From positions 1 to 57,132 of the forward strand of contig JAKSJD010000013.1 of the NCBI GenBank assembly GCA_024398435.1: 57,132 bases of DNA, in the 5' to 3' direction. Under the pieces are notes generated by a model that worked only from the letters and a program-made list of their open reading frames with translations, ran no database searches and was not told the origin of the DNA. Both the position numbers and the translations under genes were made by a program. How positions within the stretch are numbered: position 1 is the stretch's first letter; every line of letters starts with the position of its first letter. Positions 32,546 to 42,826 of the stretch are shown here, in pieces. This stretch comes from Bacteroidaceae bacterium. GTDB taxonomy: Bacteria; Bacteroidota; Bacteroidia; Bacteroidales; Bacteroidaceae.

Positions 32546-35500
32546 TTACTTCACAAGTACTTTCTTGGTCGTGCCATCGGATGAGCGGATGATGTTGATG
32601 CCGCGCTGGAGTTGCTGCTGGCGGATTCCGCTGGTGGTGAAGATTTCGGTTGCACCATCGCTGTCGCCACTGACTTCGTGGATGCCATCGGCTGTTGTGG
32701 CACTGATGACGAATGGACTGTCTGGAAGTCCGTAGTGGCTGTTGCTGATGTAGACGAGTGGCTCGGAGGTTGTGGCTTCGAGTTCCTGTCCGTCGGCATA
32801 GAAGCGGAATGTGAGCGGGTCGGCTTCTTCGCCTGGAATGGTGAGGAAGTAGAGGTCGCCCGTTGCCTTGGCTGCTTCGCGGCATTCGCTGCCTGCAAAT
32901 ACGCCTATTTCTACATCGTTGCGCACTGTGCCGTCGATCTCTACTTGTGCAAGGATGGTCATGTTGGTTGGGTAGAGATTGGCTGCCACTGGTGTGAAGT
33001 GGTAGGTATCTTCGGTTGCCATTGGTCGGCTCGACTTGACATTGACTGTCTGAGCGTCGTCGTCGGCATCGTATGTGACTACGAAGTTGACATCTTCCTC
33101 GGCATTCGACTTGTACATGTAGCCGCGTCCTGGTTCGAGGGCTGTGAGGGTGCCGTCCCATGCTCCGTTGTAGATGGCGAAGGCGTTCTGGCTCTTCACT
33201 ACATCGCCGTCCTTTGGATGGAGGTTGGCAAATGTGCGTACTACGGATATGCTTTCGGCTGAATTGAATCCTATCCAGTTCCATCCCTTCGAGATGTCGA
33301 TTGGTGTGTCGACCATGTTGATGGCCTTACCGATGATGCTGAGTTCGGCTGGTGCCGACATCTTGACCATGTACATCTTGCCTACTTCGGCATCGAGGTT
33401 TGAGCTGTACCATTCGCCTGCGCGGGTGATATCGAATGATGTGTCGTTCTTTATCATCACTGCACTTTCGGCTACTGGTGAGAAGAGGTTGCTGATTTTC
33501 TTTTCCTGTGGCTCAACGAAGAACGAAATCCATGTCCATGCTGGCTGGAGGGATAGTGTCTGCTCTACATCGTCGGTTGTGTTGAAGATGACAGGTTTGA
33601 CGTAGCTTCCCCAGATGTTGTTCGAGCGGAATGTGATGGCTGTGTCGTCCATGATGACTGGATAGATTATGCCTGTCTTTCCGTCCCAGAACTTGAATGT
33701 GACGGTCTTGCCTGCGTCTTTCGTTCCGTCGCCATACACTGTCATCGAGAGGAGATAAGTGTCGTAGCGCTTGTTGTATTCAGGATAAGCCACTCCGACT
33801 ATCGTGCCATCGATGAATGCTGCAAGGCATGATTGCTCGTTGTCGTTGAGGATTCCGTTGACATAGGCCTTTCCGACGATGTTCATGTTGGCATCGAACT
33901 GCGAACCGTCGACAAACCATTGTGGTTGGTCTTTATATACATTGACTACGACTGGGAGCGGAATGCTGATGCCTTCGCTGTCGAAGAGATAGATGCCTTC
34001 GGTGACGCTGCTGGTTGGCTTTGGTGCCTGGAGCGTGAACTTGAGGGTGACGGTGCTGAGTGGGCCGATTCTGCCCGACTCTTCGTTTACGGTCAACCAT
34101 GATGGAAGGCCTTCAAGATGCCAGCTGACGGTTTCGGCTGTCGTGTTCTTGAACGAAACCGAAGATTCCTCGCCTATCATAGTGTCGAATGAATAGAATT
34201 TGAGTTGGTCAGTGGTCCATTCGAGTGAATGCATGTCGACATAGAAGTTCCAGTTGATGTCGTTGGAGATGTTCTCGTGGCGGTCGGAAATGTCGCGCAG
34301 AGCCACCTTGACGGTGTTGCCCTGAAGGCGTGACGGTGCATCACGGAGGGTGATGACAACTGAACGCTCTGTAGTGGTGAAATCGAAATCGAGGCGCTGG
34401 AGAACGGCAACCGACTTGAGGCCTGGAGTGGATTCTGCCTCTGAATAGCCATTGCCAGTGGCTGCTCCGCATTGGCTGGTGCTAATGTCGAGGAGTGAGA
34501 ACGATGTGATGTTGTCCTTCGTCTGCTCGAACGGATAATATGCTACAAGGCCATTGACTGTCTTTGGATCGAGACGCTCGAAGCGCTGCTGATTGACGTA
34601 GTTGCCCGTGAGTGTACCCTTCCAGATGCGGAACTCGTCGATGTCGCCTGCGAAGTGGCCCACATAATCGATTGGTTCGGTCACAGCCGTACTGCTGTCG
34701 AGCGAGTGGCGGGCTCCGATTGTCACTTCGTTAGAACCGAATACAGGAATGTCGGTCGACTGGAGCTGTGCCATTTCGCGGCCATCGATATAGAGGTTGG
34801 TGCTTCCGTTGCGATGCATATTGAGAGCGAAATGGTGCCAATTACCATCGAGAACGGAATCGCTGCTCATCCAGATGCGACGGCCCGAAGCATAGAACTC
34901 AAGGCTGCCTGTGGTGGATGTTTCGAGTGAGAGCATTCGTCCGTTGGCCGACCAGATGGATGCATTGGCCTGTGGCAATGCCTTGAACCATGTTTCGACC
35001 GTGTAGTTGTCGTATTCGCCGATGTTGCAAGGGTCGATATTGACAGAGAGCTGACCGGTTCCGTCGAGCTTAAGAGCCTTGTTTGGTGCATTGATATACC
35101 AATTGACCACAGGCGCATTGAGGTCGTAGCCATGAATGTCGTCGTGGACAACATTGCCCATGCCTTCGTCCATTGGCCAATATGCCACAAGTCCTGGAGT
35201 GAACATCTCCTTGGTGGTGTACATCTGGCTCTGACTTTCAGTCATCGAGCGGGCCTTGTTCCATAAGGCGAGTTCATGGATTGCTCCAGAGAAATTCTTA
35301 CCTATCTGGATTGGGCCGTTGGCACTGTAGGAAACGACTGGCAAATTCTCGAAGAGGCGTGTTGTGCCATAATCGTCGGCTATCTGTGCATTGAACACAC
35401 TCTGACCCGAACCTTCGAAATCGTCGATATAGTTGCAAGAGAAGTATGTCCAGTTGCCAAAGTCGATGGTCTTCTCCGAAACGACGCGCTCGCCACCGAA

Positions 35501-38500
35501 GACGAGTACGAGATGGCCGTCGGCATCGACATTGATTGAGAATCCATTCTCGGCAATACCATGACTGACAATGGAAGCCTCATCCGTTGGCTTATTGAGC
35601 AAGAGCCAGCATTCGCCGGAGAAGTCGTGGTTGTAGAGGTCGAACTTGGCATCGGTAGTAGGACTGTTCTCTGTGCCGTTGAGCTGAAGAGCCGTTGCAT
35701 GGTTGACCTGAGCTCCGTTGAGTTCGCCCATGATGATGATGTTGTCGGCCGTTATCTTATCGTTTTCGATATCTTCGTTGAACTGAACACTGATTACATC
35801 GCCCTTATTGAGCACATAGTCGCTTGGCGATGGATTGCCCACCACTGCAGGGCGCTGAGTGTCCTTCGTGATGATGAGAGGCTCGGAATCGCGCCAAACC
35901 TGGTCGCTGCCTTCGCCTGCATAGGTGCGGACAATGAATGTGTACTTGCCATCAGGGAACACGGTCTTGTCCTTCATATTGATTTCGTAGTTGAACGAAG
36001 TGGTTTCAGGAAGCAACTTCTTGCCCTCCACCGACTTTATCGTCCATTCGTCGGCAAGGGTGTAGTTGGCCTCGCTGCCATACTTATAGAGGAGTTCCAC
36101 ACGCTGAAGGCCTGCGAAATCGCGGTCGTAACCAGAAATCTTGATTGGCAAATCAGTGCCTGAAGCGATGTTGATAACGTCCTCAGTCGATGTAATGACG
36201 GATGGACTGCTGGTTGGCTTGTATTCGGCAATGATTACATGAGTATCACCAATGACTCCGACTGGAGTGAGTGGGTCGTTCTGTCCTGGCGACATGAAGA
36301 GGAGTGTGGCTTCGAGTCGCTGCTCGGAAAGGTCGGTTTGAGTCATCGTCACATATTTCACCACTTCTTCCTTTGGAGGAATGATGAACGACAACTGATT
36401 GAACTTGGCTCCATCGACCTCAACATTTGGCTTGCCCACACTGTCCTGGCCCTTGAGAGAGAAGAGGTACTTCACTGTATCGTTCGACTCTGATTCGTTG
36501 CGGAGGTGAACCTCAAATGTGGCAGGACTGCCCGGTTCGAGACCTGTGAGATGGTCGACCTTCACAGAGATAGAAGGCTTCTCCATCTGCATTGTGGCTG
36601 TCATGATAGTGGTGCCTGGCTGATAGAAGAGTGTCTTCTTCTCGCCTTCGTATGGGTCGTGAGTGACTCCGGCACGTGTGACGAAGATAGGACTTCCCCA
36701 TGGTCCCTCAATCTTATCACCTTCTTCCATAATGTTGTAGATATCTACTGTCAGACGGTCGGCTTCGTTTGGCTTGATGGTGTAAGAGAACTTGCGGGTT
36801 GTGGCATCGGTGGTGTTGTGGTCCTCGTCGAACTTACCCATGATGTGCACACCATTGGTGTTGACGGTTCCTACATAGTTGAACTGGAAACCCCACTTCA
36901 ATACGGCTGATGCCTCATAAGAATGAGTCCATGTATGACCTGAACTTTCAGATGTAGTCACACTTTGTTCGCCAGTGTATTGCGAACCCGTACCGACTGA
37001 AATATTTGAAGGTTGCGAGCTGCCATTGATGGCCTCAACCTTTCGCTGCTCGTTTGCCTTAATGGCATCCTTCCAATCGCGTACATAGCAGTTGCAGAGG
37101 TGAACCGTGTTTTCGTACAATATGCCGTTGATGGCATTCGTAGGGAGAATCATCTTATAACTTGGACCCTCCATCTCGTTGTCGCTGGCAAGACTGCCCC
37201 AAACGAGGGAGTCGGTGTTGTCGGAACCATAACGAGGGTCGGATGGGTCGAGAGATGTGACGAAGATAGCATTGTCGATGCAATCACGAGTGTAACCAGT
37301 GTTTGGCTTGTAGTTGGCATCGTAAATCAAGAGGCTGTCGCGACGCTGAAGGATGATTGGAATCACTTCGTTGAGAATTTCGTACTGAGTGTAGTCGAAT
37401 GTTGTGGCAAATCGACTGCCCATACCCATCTCTTCCTCAAGACCTACATAGAATCGGCCCTGCGAATCGCGGTGAAGACCGATGGTGCGCATCATTCCAT
37501 AGACATTGTTGTAGCTTGTACCGAAATAAACATCGGCATCTGGACCTACAAAGTTCTTGCTGGATGACGTAGTGATGGCCGTTGTGGTAGTGATTGAATA
37601 CGAACTGGCATCATGGTAGGTGTAGTAGGCTCCATACTTGGCATCGGAATTGATTTCGCTCTTGGCTTGAGATGTGTTTACAAGAAGCATACCCAGACCT
37701 GTAGCCACCTTCACTTCAGGACCTAAATAGAGATTGGTAGTTCCCTTGTAGCCACCACCGCCTTGCTTGCTGTGGGAAGTGGTTACGGTAAATGTATTGT
37801 CTTCCTTGAACGAAGCTGAAGAACCAGCGCCTGGTGGGTCACGGAGCACCATAAGAATGTCGGAAGGACCTTCGGTGAGGAAGTTGCTACCCGTTGGCAG
37901 ACCTCCGAACACAAGGACATTGAACTCGCCATTCTTGTCCCAAGGCATTGTGCGGTCGCCGAGATGCAGAATGATATTCAGATTGCGGGTGAATGGAGAA
38001 ACGATATTTGGATAGCCGGCAACGAAACGATAACGGGCATTTCCGAGTGAATCGAGTTCGATATCGCGTACAATGAGTGAATCAGGACAAACCGAACCGT
38101 CTTCGAGCATTACAATCTGCTCGCCACAATATTCGTTGGTAATATCGACAGTGGCTCCAACGAGTGGGTCTTCATAGACAACGGTGTCGCCCGAGTCGTA
38201 GTTGAAATATTTCTCGGCTGCATGAATCTCATATTCGTATTCGCGTGCTATCGTATAAACCGGATAATTGTAGGTATACTTCACTGTGCCATCATCTGCT
38301 ACTTCATAGAGTGGCAATGTAGTCACTTCACCGGTTGTCTTATCCACATAATCGAAAGCATCATCGCCAAAGGCACCATCGTTGTTGGTCACTTCGGTCA
38401 GTTCGATAACTGCATCCGACAAGTAGTTGAGAGTGTAGTTCTCAACAAACTCCACGCTTCGTAAAATACTGTCAACCTCAACTGAATCTGCCTGCAAAAC

Positions 38501-41500
38501 TCCGACATTTGTAGCGTCGAGGCGTGGAAGCGTAACGAACTCAATATCTGGATTGTGGAGCAAACGGGCACTCTCTACCTTATAGTTGCAAGGAGGGAGC
38601 AATGCAAGGAACTCACCTGTGACGGAGTCGGTGATGATATGAAGTTTCTTCACTTCTTCCGTACTTCCTCCACCTACATAGGCACGGCTGTGAACATATT
38701 TCTGGGATTTCTCAGGAATAGCATATATGAGGGTTGAATCAGCATTGTGTGAAACTCCAAGTTCGTCGTATGTCACATTGAACTTATAGTCGCCAACCGA
38801 AAGAACGAGTTCGGCAATACCGATATTATTCGTACCAACGCCACATCCGGCTGTAAGTGTATCCTGAACTTCACCTCCGGCTACACGACCAACTACTGGT
38901 ACCAATGTGTTGTCGAAGAACTGAAGGCCCTTGATTTCCTGGTCGAAATAGAACTTGGTCTTTTCTTCGCCATCAGTTTGGGCTGGCCAAATACCATCGG
39001 CCACGAATGTGTGGTAGTCTTTCTTCACCTCAATGAAGTGGTTGCCGATAGGAACATCGATTGAGAAATGACCGTTATCGTCGGTTTCAAGCATCTTACC
39101 GTCCTTCGAACAGATATTTCCGTCGACATACAACTTGGCTCCCGTTACAGGAATGGTAGTTCCCTCGAAGAATACATCTCCACTTACTGGGAAACTTGAA
39201 ACATCCGTGAAGTCAACATTATTGTGATTGAGCGATGTGGCACTTACATAACAGTTCTTGATGCTTGGACTGAACTCATGGATTCCAAACGTTGGAGTAA
39301 CGGTATAGTTCGTACCATTACTTGCAAACGGAACACCACGAATGAGGTAATTACCATTGGAATCGGTAATGCCATAAATCTTGAGGTCGGCTGGAACGAA
39401 ATCCGACATCTTACCCGAACCAACACTTCCATGATGGTTGTTTGGAACGCCTCCTGTGGCACTGTAGTCGTAGGCACTTGTGATTCCAGTGATTCCTTCA
39501 TCCATTGGAATGTAGAGTGCCAACTGGTCTTCCTGACCCGTAAGGAGATGGTCGTAGTTGGCCAAGATTTCTTCGTTGGTCAGTTGCTTCTTCCACAGAC
39601 GAAGGTCGTCGATATAGCCGGCAAACGAATTGCCAATGCTATCGTGTGGCATTGCAAAGGTAACAGTCGAAACATTCACGGCTGGATTCTCTTCTCCACT
39701 TGAGATAGATGCACCTTCCACCGTCTGGAAGTCCTTCACCTTCAATACCTGCCATGAAGATTTTCCATCACATGTGATATTCAGATGAGTGTACTCGTTA
39801 GGAGTGAGTGTGATGTCGGTCGGCGACTTCTCATAAACAATTTCTGTACCGTCAGTTGATGTCGCCACTGCAAGCATCAAATCATATCCCTCACCACTCT
39901 CTTGGCGTTCGGCATAGAGATGGACAAGACCAGGAATCTCGAAAAGGCTTGAACGAACCACTGGTTCCACGTTTTTGCCTTCATAGATGTCCTTATCGAT
40001 TGCCACCCACATCTGAACAGAGAATGGCTGATTGGCAGCAAAGAGGCTGTGAATGGTGTCGGTAACGTTCACACCACCTGCACCATCGTTGACACGAAGT
40101 GAATAGAAGGCTGGAGTGAGGTCTTGGTCGTCGTGCTTCTCAAGCGAAACCTTTACATCCTTCACTGCTGTTCCCGAACCAAATGTAATCTGACCACCGA
40201 TTGAACCGGATGCCTGACAGAAACCTTCGTCAATCTTTCGCATATCAGAAGTTTGTTCGTTAGTGTCGGAACAAGTAGTGCGGGAAAGCACCTTATACTG
40301 ATAGTAACCACCAACGGCTACATTATTGTCATCGTAAGTGTATGAAGTGGCAGTTCCAGAAACGGAATAAATCATTGCCCAATCCGACTCATTGTTCGAA
40401 CTGAGTGGACGACGATACACTTCATAGTTTGTTTGGGCAGTACCATACTGCTCTGCATTCCATTTCAACTTCACGCTTCCCGCATAGGTTCCCTTTGAGA
40501 CATCAAGTCGGGTGATGTGGCTTGTTCCCTGGATAACGGCAGGAATAGTGTCGGAATAGAATGTCATATCGAGCATATTGATTGCAATTCGATAGTTGTA
40601 GATATCACACGAACTGGTGATGTCCCTATGTGTGAACGAGTGTTCCTTGGCTGAAGTAGAACGAAGTCGGACCGAACCGGCTGTCTGCCATTCTTCCTCT
40701 GCATTGAGTTGGTACTCAACCAAGAATTCCAGATTGCCACTGAGTGGAATCTGTGGATGTGTCCATGTGAGCTTGATGGCGCTCTTGCCTTCCTCGGCAG
40801 AAAGGTGGATTGGAACATCGCGTACAATAGCAACATCGATAGAGCGGGTGATGTCGCTGTATGATTGTTTTGCATCCCATTCGTTTGGAACGAACACCAC
40901 ATCGTATGTGTAAGAAGTGTCGTATTCAAGGGCTACATCAGTGTCGGTGTATGTGCGTTGGGATTCTTCGAGTGTGGCAATCAAAATACGATTGGTATCA
41001 TCATCGCCCTTCACCCTACGATAAACATACCACTTTCCAGGAAACACCGTTGTCTGTGTCGAGCGATCCCAACTGAGGGTAATAGTCTTTTTCCAGATGT
41101 TGTAGTCGCCTCTCAGATTTGTTGGATAAAGCATTGGTTCCACCGAAATTGTCTGGTATGGAATGTAGTAGCGTTGTTCGATGCGAGCCGACTCGTCTAT
41201 GGCGTTTTTGATGCTGAATGACTTATAAACATCCATTCCCGCATAGAAGAGGAGCGAATCGGCATTACTGAATGTTTTTGACAATTTCAAAACGGAAGTA
41301 CTGTCGGTGGTAGTCTTTGAGAACAAAGCGCCTTTACCGTTTGGCTGAGAATAAAGAGCATACAACACAGTGTAGCCATTCTTCGTATATTGACCAAGAG
41401 GAATTTGCTTATCTTTAGCCACACCTCCATCAAAACGATATTCGATTGTTTGGTCGCCAACACGCTTCACCTGTGCAACAACAGTAGGTGTATACAATTC

Positions 41501-41998
41501 GCATTCGAGTTCCTTCATGAATGTCCTATCACGACTTCCGTTATCGTCGATGTCCCATTCTCCAGTAACACTAATGCCCCTGAAACCTTTTTGTATCGTT
41601 TTTGTGGAAGGATAGAAACGGTATTTGCCAATCTCATGGTCGCCTCTGTCGTCGTGGCCAAGATATTGCAACAGACCATAGGTTTCATTATACAGAGTTG
41701 CCACCGCATGGTTCTTTGAACAGTTTGGATAATTGTAGATCTGTGTTTTAGTTCCATCCTTTGCGATGACGTAGAAATTAAGGTTGTGCATCACGTCATC
41801 GAATCCATGGAAGTCTTGGAATATTACCTCAAACTCGAAATACGGATGGTCAGGCGTAATCTTTGCCTCTCCGCGAATCTTCACATAATCCTGAGGATTC
41901 TTCGTATCAGCCATTGCATTGGTTGCAAAAGCCAATCCAACCAACATTGCCATCACAATGCGGCAGCAATGTCTCAATTCATAAAAACTCTTTTTCAT
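32546..41998 (-). CDS. Giant secreted LamG/fibronectin-type protein with T9SS-like tail
   Basis: A 3150-residue exported protein. I chose ATG 41998, which gives a signal peptide (MKKSFYELRHCCRIVMAML, ending ATNAMA); an in-frame ATG at 42217 lies upstream of the promoter. Domains in order: beta-rich start; three fibronectin-III-like modules (about 290-590); a LamG/concanavalin-like domain (about 630-825); carboxypeptidase-regulatory-like inserts (near 610 and 930-1010); a long unassigned centre (about 1010-2040) with a Gly/Ser/Thr-rich part; a Big_5-like domain (about 2050-2090); two more LamG domains (about 2100-2270 and 2310-2490); and a final sorting tail, IFTTSGIRQQQLQRGINIIR then KKVLVK. 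Such proteins are usually adhesins or polymer binders at the cell surface. No catalytic motif was recognised. Confidence 0.9.
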   Translation of the reverse strand: MKKSFYELRHCCRIVMAMLVGLAFATNAMADTKNPQDYVKIRGEAKITPDHPYFEFEVIFQDFHGFDDVMHNLNFYVIAKDGTKTQIYNYPNCSKNHAVATLYNETYGLLQYLGHDDRGDHEIGKYRFYPSTKTIQKGFRGISVTGEWDIDDNGSRDRTFMKELECELYTPTVVAQVKRVGDQTIEYRFDGGVAKDKQIPLGQYTKNGYTVLYALYSQPNGKGALFSKTTTDSTSVLKLSKTFSNADSLLFYAGMDVYKSFSIKNAIDESARIEQRYYIPYQTISVEPMLYPTNLRGDYNIWKKTITLSWDRSTQTTVFPGKWYVYRRVKGDDDTNRILIATLEESQRTYTDTDVALEYDTSYTYDVVFVPNEWDAKQSYSDITRSIDVAIVRDVPIHLSAEEGKSAIKLTWTHPQIPLSGNLEFLVEYQLNAEEEWQTAGSVRLRSTSAKEHSFTHRDITSSCDIYNYRIAINMLDMTFYSDTIPAVIQGTSHITRLDVSKGTYAGSVKLKWNAEQYGTAQTNYEVYRRPLSSNNESDWAMIYSVSGTATSYTYDDNNVAVGGYYQYKVLSRTTCSDTNEQTSDMRKIDEGFCQASGSIGGQITFGSGTAVKDVKVSLEKHDDQDLTPAFYSLRVNDGAGGVNVTDTIHSLFAANQPFSVQMWVAIDKDIYEGKNVEPVVRSSLFEIPGLVHLYAERQESGEGYDLMLAVATSTDGTEIVYEKSPTDITLTPNEYTHLNITCDGKSSWQVLKVKDFQTVEGASISSGEENPAVNVSTVTFAMPHDSIGNSFAGYIDDLRLWKKQLTNEEILANYDHLLTGQEDQLALYIPMDEGITGITSAYDYSATGGVPNNHHGSVGSGKMSDFVPADLKIYGITDSNGNYLIRGVPFASNGTNYTVTPTFGIHEFSPSIKNCYVSATSLNHNNVDFTDVSSFPVSGDVFFEGTTIPVTGAKLYVDGNICSKDGKMLETDDNGHFSIDVPIGNHFIEVKKDYHTFVADGIWPAQTDGEEKTKFYFDQEIKGLQFFDNTLVPVVGRVAGGEVQDTLTAGCGVGTNNIGIAELVLSVGDYKFNVTYDELGVSHNADSTLIYAIPEKSQKYVHSRAYVGGGSTEEVKKLHIITDSVTGEFLALLPPCNYKVESARLLHNPDIEFVTLPRLDATNVGVLQADSVEVDSILRSVEFVENYTLNYLSDAVIELTEVTNNDGAFGDDAFDYVDKTTGEVTTLPLYEVADDGTVKYTYNYPVYTIAREYEYEIHAAEKYFNYDSGDTVVYEDPLVGATVDITNEYCGEQIVMLEDGSVCPDSLIVRDIELDSLGNARYRFVAGYPNIVSPFTRNLNIILHLGDRTMPWDKNGEFNVLVFGGLPTGSNFLTEGPSDILMVLRDPPGAGSSASFKEDNTFTVTTSHSKQGGGGYKGTTNLYLGPEVKVATGLGMLLVNTSQAKSEINSDAKYGAYYTYHDASSYSITTTTAITTSSSKNFVGPDADVYFGTSYNNVYGMMRTIGLHRDSQGRFYVGLEEEMGMGSRFATTFDYTQYEILNEVIPIILQRRDSLLIYDANYKPNTGYTRDCIDNAIFVTSLDPSDPRYGSDNTDSLVWGSLASDNEMEGPSYKMILPTNAINGILYENTVHLCNCYVRDWKDAIKANEQRKVEAINGSSQPSNISVGTGSQYTGEQSVTTSESSGHTWTHSYEASAVLKWGFQFNYVGTVNTNGVHIMGKFDEDHNTTDATTRKFSYTIKPNEADRLTVDIYNIMEEGDKIEGPWGSPIFVTRAGVTHDPYEGEKKTLFYQPGTTIMTATMQMEKPSISVKVDHLTGLEPGSPATFEVHLRNESESNDTVKYLFSLKGQDSVGKPNVEVDGAKFNQLSFIIPPKEEVVKYVTMTQTDLSEQRLEATLLFMSPGQNDPLTPVGVIGDTHVIIAEYKPTSSPSVITSTEDVINIASGTDLPIKISGYDRDFAGLQRVELLYKYGSEANYTLADEWTIKSVEGKKLLPETTSFNYEINMKDKTVFPDGKYTFIVRTYAGEGSDQVWRDSEPLIITKDTQRPAVVGNPSPSDYVLNKGDVISVQFNEDIENDKITADNIIIMGELNGAQVNHATALQLNGTENSPTTDAKFDLYNHDFSGECWLLLNKPTDEASIVSHGIAENGFSINVDADGHLVLVFGGERVVSEKTIDFGNWTYFSCNYIDDFEGSGQSVFNAQIADDYGTTRLFENLPVVSYSANGPIQIGKNFSGAIHELALWNKARSMTESQSQMYTTKEMFTPGLVAYWPMDEGMGNVVHDDIHGYDLNAPVVNWYINAPNKALKLDGTGQLSVNIDPCNIGEYDNYTVETWFKALPQANASIWSANGRMLSLETSTTGSLEFYASGRRIWMSSDSVLDGNWHHFALNMHRNGSTNLYIDGREMAQLQSTDIPVFGSNEVTIGARHSLDSSTAVTEPIDYVGHFAGDIDEFRIWKGTLTGNYVNQQRFERLDPKTVNGLVAYYPFEQTKDNITSFSLLDISTSQCGAATGNGYSEAESTPGLKSVAVLQRLDFDFTTTERSVVITLRDAPSRLQGNTVKVALRDISDRHENISNDINWNFYVDMHSLEWTTDQLKFYSFDTMIGEESSVSFKNTTAETVSWHLEGLPSWLTVNEESGRIGPLSTVTLKFTLQAPKPTSSVTEGIYLFDSEGISIPLPVVVNVYKDQPQWFVDGSQFDANMNIVGKAYVNGILNDNEQSCLAAFIDGTIVGVAYPEYNKRYDTYLLSMTVYGDGTKDAGKTVTFKFWDGKTGIIYPVIMDDTAITFRSNNIWGSYVKPVIFNTTDDVEQTLSLQPAWTWISFFVEPQEKKISNLFSPVAESAVMIKNDTSFDITRAGEWYSSNLDAEVGKMYMVKMSAPAELSIIGKAINMVDTPIDISKGWNWIGFNSAESISVVRTFANLHPKDGDVVKSQNAFAIYNGAWDGTLTALEPGRGYMYKSNAEEDVNFVVTYDADDDAQTVNVKSSRPMATEDTYHFTPVAANLYPTNMTILAQVEIDGTVRNDVEIGVFAGSECREAAKATGDLYFLTIPGEEADPLTFRFYADGQELEATTSEPLVYISNSHYGLPDSPFVISATTADGIHEVSGDSDGATEIFTTSGIRQQQLQRGINIIRSSDGTTKKVLVK

Positions 41999-42110
41999 AT
42001 TCTTTTTTATTTGTACTTCGTAAGGAAAAAGGTTTGTCACCGACTTACGGTCGGTTACATTTCTTTCAATTCTACACCTTATTATATTTATTATACTATA
42101 TTTAAGGCTG

Positions 42111-42140
42111 CAAATATACAATATTTCTACAAAACGACAA
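42111..42140 (-). promoter_or_regulatory. Promoter of the giant LamG protein gene
   Basis: On the minus strand TTG (42140-42138), 19 bases, then TATATTTG (42118-42111). It implies a leader of about 105 bases and excludes the upstream ATG at 42217. Confidence 0.7.
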
Positions 42141-42344
42141 TAATCACATTGGTTTTTTATGCGAGAAACATACAAAATCACCCATGAAGGTCTATTTTCC
42201 ACTCTTCCAAACAACAAGCTGACTACCTCCTTTATCTGGTTAGATTCATGGGGCTTATAATCCCAAATATTGGCAAAGAAACGTTTTTTCTCAACAAATT
42301 TTCAAATTATTCTCATTTTTTCATGTCATATTACAAATTATTAT

Positions 42345-42352
42345 TATCTTTG
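42345..42352 (+). promoter_or_regulatory. -7 element ahead of the His-tailed small protein
   Basis: TATCTTTG is a perfect -7 box; no TTTG is visible 19-21 bases upstream. The gene starts 110 bases later. The divergent gap 42141-42344 otherwise shows nothing notable. Confidence 0.5.
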
Positions 42353-42461
42353 CCAATGAATTAAGTAATGTATGATGACTTTGAAGGGCATGAAAAGCAG
42401 TATTTGACTATAATATACGCAAACAAATCAACTAAGCAACAACCGATAAATAAAAACAAAC

Positions 42462-42662
42462 ATGATAAAATTCCTGTTCTCTCGCCACTGTGCGACCTAC
42501 ATCCGTATTGCCAAACGTTATGGATGTTGGCCAGAAAAAGTATATAAACTTGCACACAAACCCAATTCCGTTCTCTTCGACGAAACGGACGAGCAAATCA
42601 TGCACGATCTGAAAGTGGAAGGCGTGATTCAAAGAAAGAAGCACCATCATCACCATCATTAA
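42462..42662 (+). CDS. 66-residue protein with natural C-terminal hexahistidine
   Basis: A small basic protein beginning MIKFLFSRHCATYIRIAKRYG and ending RKKHHHHHH. The six histidines are encoded by mixed CAC/CAT codons right before TAA and are flanked by native sequence. The middle (PEKVYKLAHKPNSVLFDETD, then EQIMHDLKVEGVIQ) looks like two helices and could be a small DNA- or RNA-binding fold; I cannot name a family. The tail may bind Ni, Zn or Cu. It has a -7 box upstream and lies alone between two minus-strand genes. Codon use suggests it is real; no signal peptide or membrane segment is present. Confidence 0.7.
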   Translation: MIKFLFSRHCATYIRIAKRYGCWPEKVYKLAHKPNSVLFDETDEQIMHDLKVEGVIQRKKHHHHHH

Positions 42663-42682
42663 ACTACTATAAGAATCATTTT

Positions 42683-42738
42683 CATGTACAATGTACAATT
42701 TAAAACTTTGAACATTGAACTTTGAACTTAAAAACAAG
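42683..42738. repeat. Heptad-period array, 8 units
   Basis: CATGTAC, AATGTAC, AATTTAA, AACTTTG, AACATTG, AACTTTG, AACTTAA, AAACAAG in 7-bp steps, running into the terminator. Confidence 0.8.
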
Positions 42739-42768
42739 AAGAGCAACCTCATGAGATTGCTCTTCTTC
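42736..42768 (-). terminator. Terminator of M6 protease gene (AGAGCAACCTC type)
   Basis: Stem 42739-42750 with 42753-42764. The single mismatch is G-U in minus-strand RNA but C-A on the plus strand, and minus-strand T-rich sequence follows, so it belongs to the leftward M6 gene. It is nearly the same hairpin as at 31825. Confidence 0.8.
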
Positions 42769-42786
42769 TATTAGATATAATCCCAT

Positions 42787-42820
42787 CATTCCCCCTTGGG
42801 GGGAACAGGAAGGGGGCTTG
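42787..42820. repeat. G/C-run 3'-end repeat, copy 3
   Basis: Immediately after the M6 protease stop codon (gene runs leftward). In gene orientation: AAGCCCCCTTCC, CCCCCC, AAGGGGGAATGA. Confidence 0.85.
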
Positions 42821-42826
42821 AAGCTT

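Noticed and set aside
41999-42217. 73-residue N-terminal extension of the giant LamG protein
   Set aside because: The promoter at 42111-42140 lies within it, and the signal peptide begins at ATG 41998.
42640-42662. Vector-derived His tag (contamination)
   Set aside because: The flanking DNA is native (Bacteroidota-type intergenic heptads and terminator), and mixed CAC/CAT codons sit at the end of a plausible native ORF.
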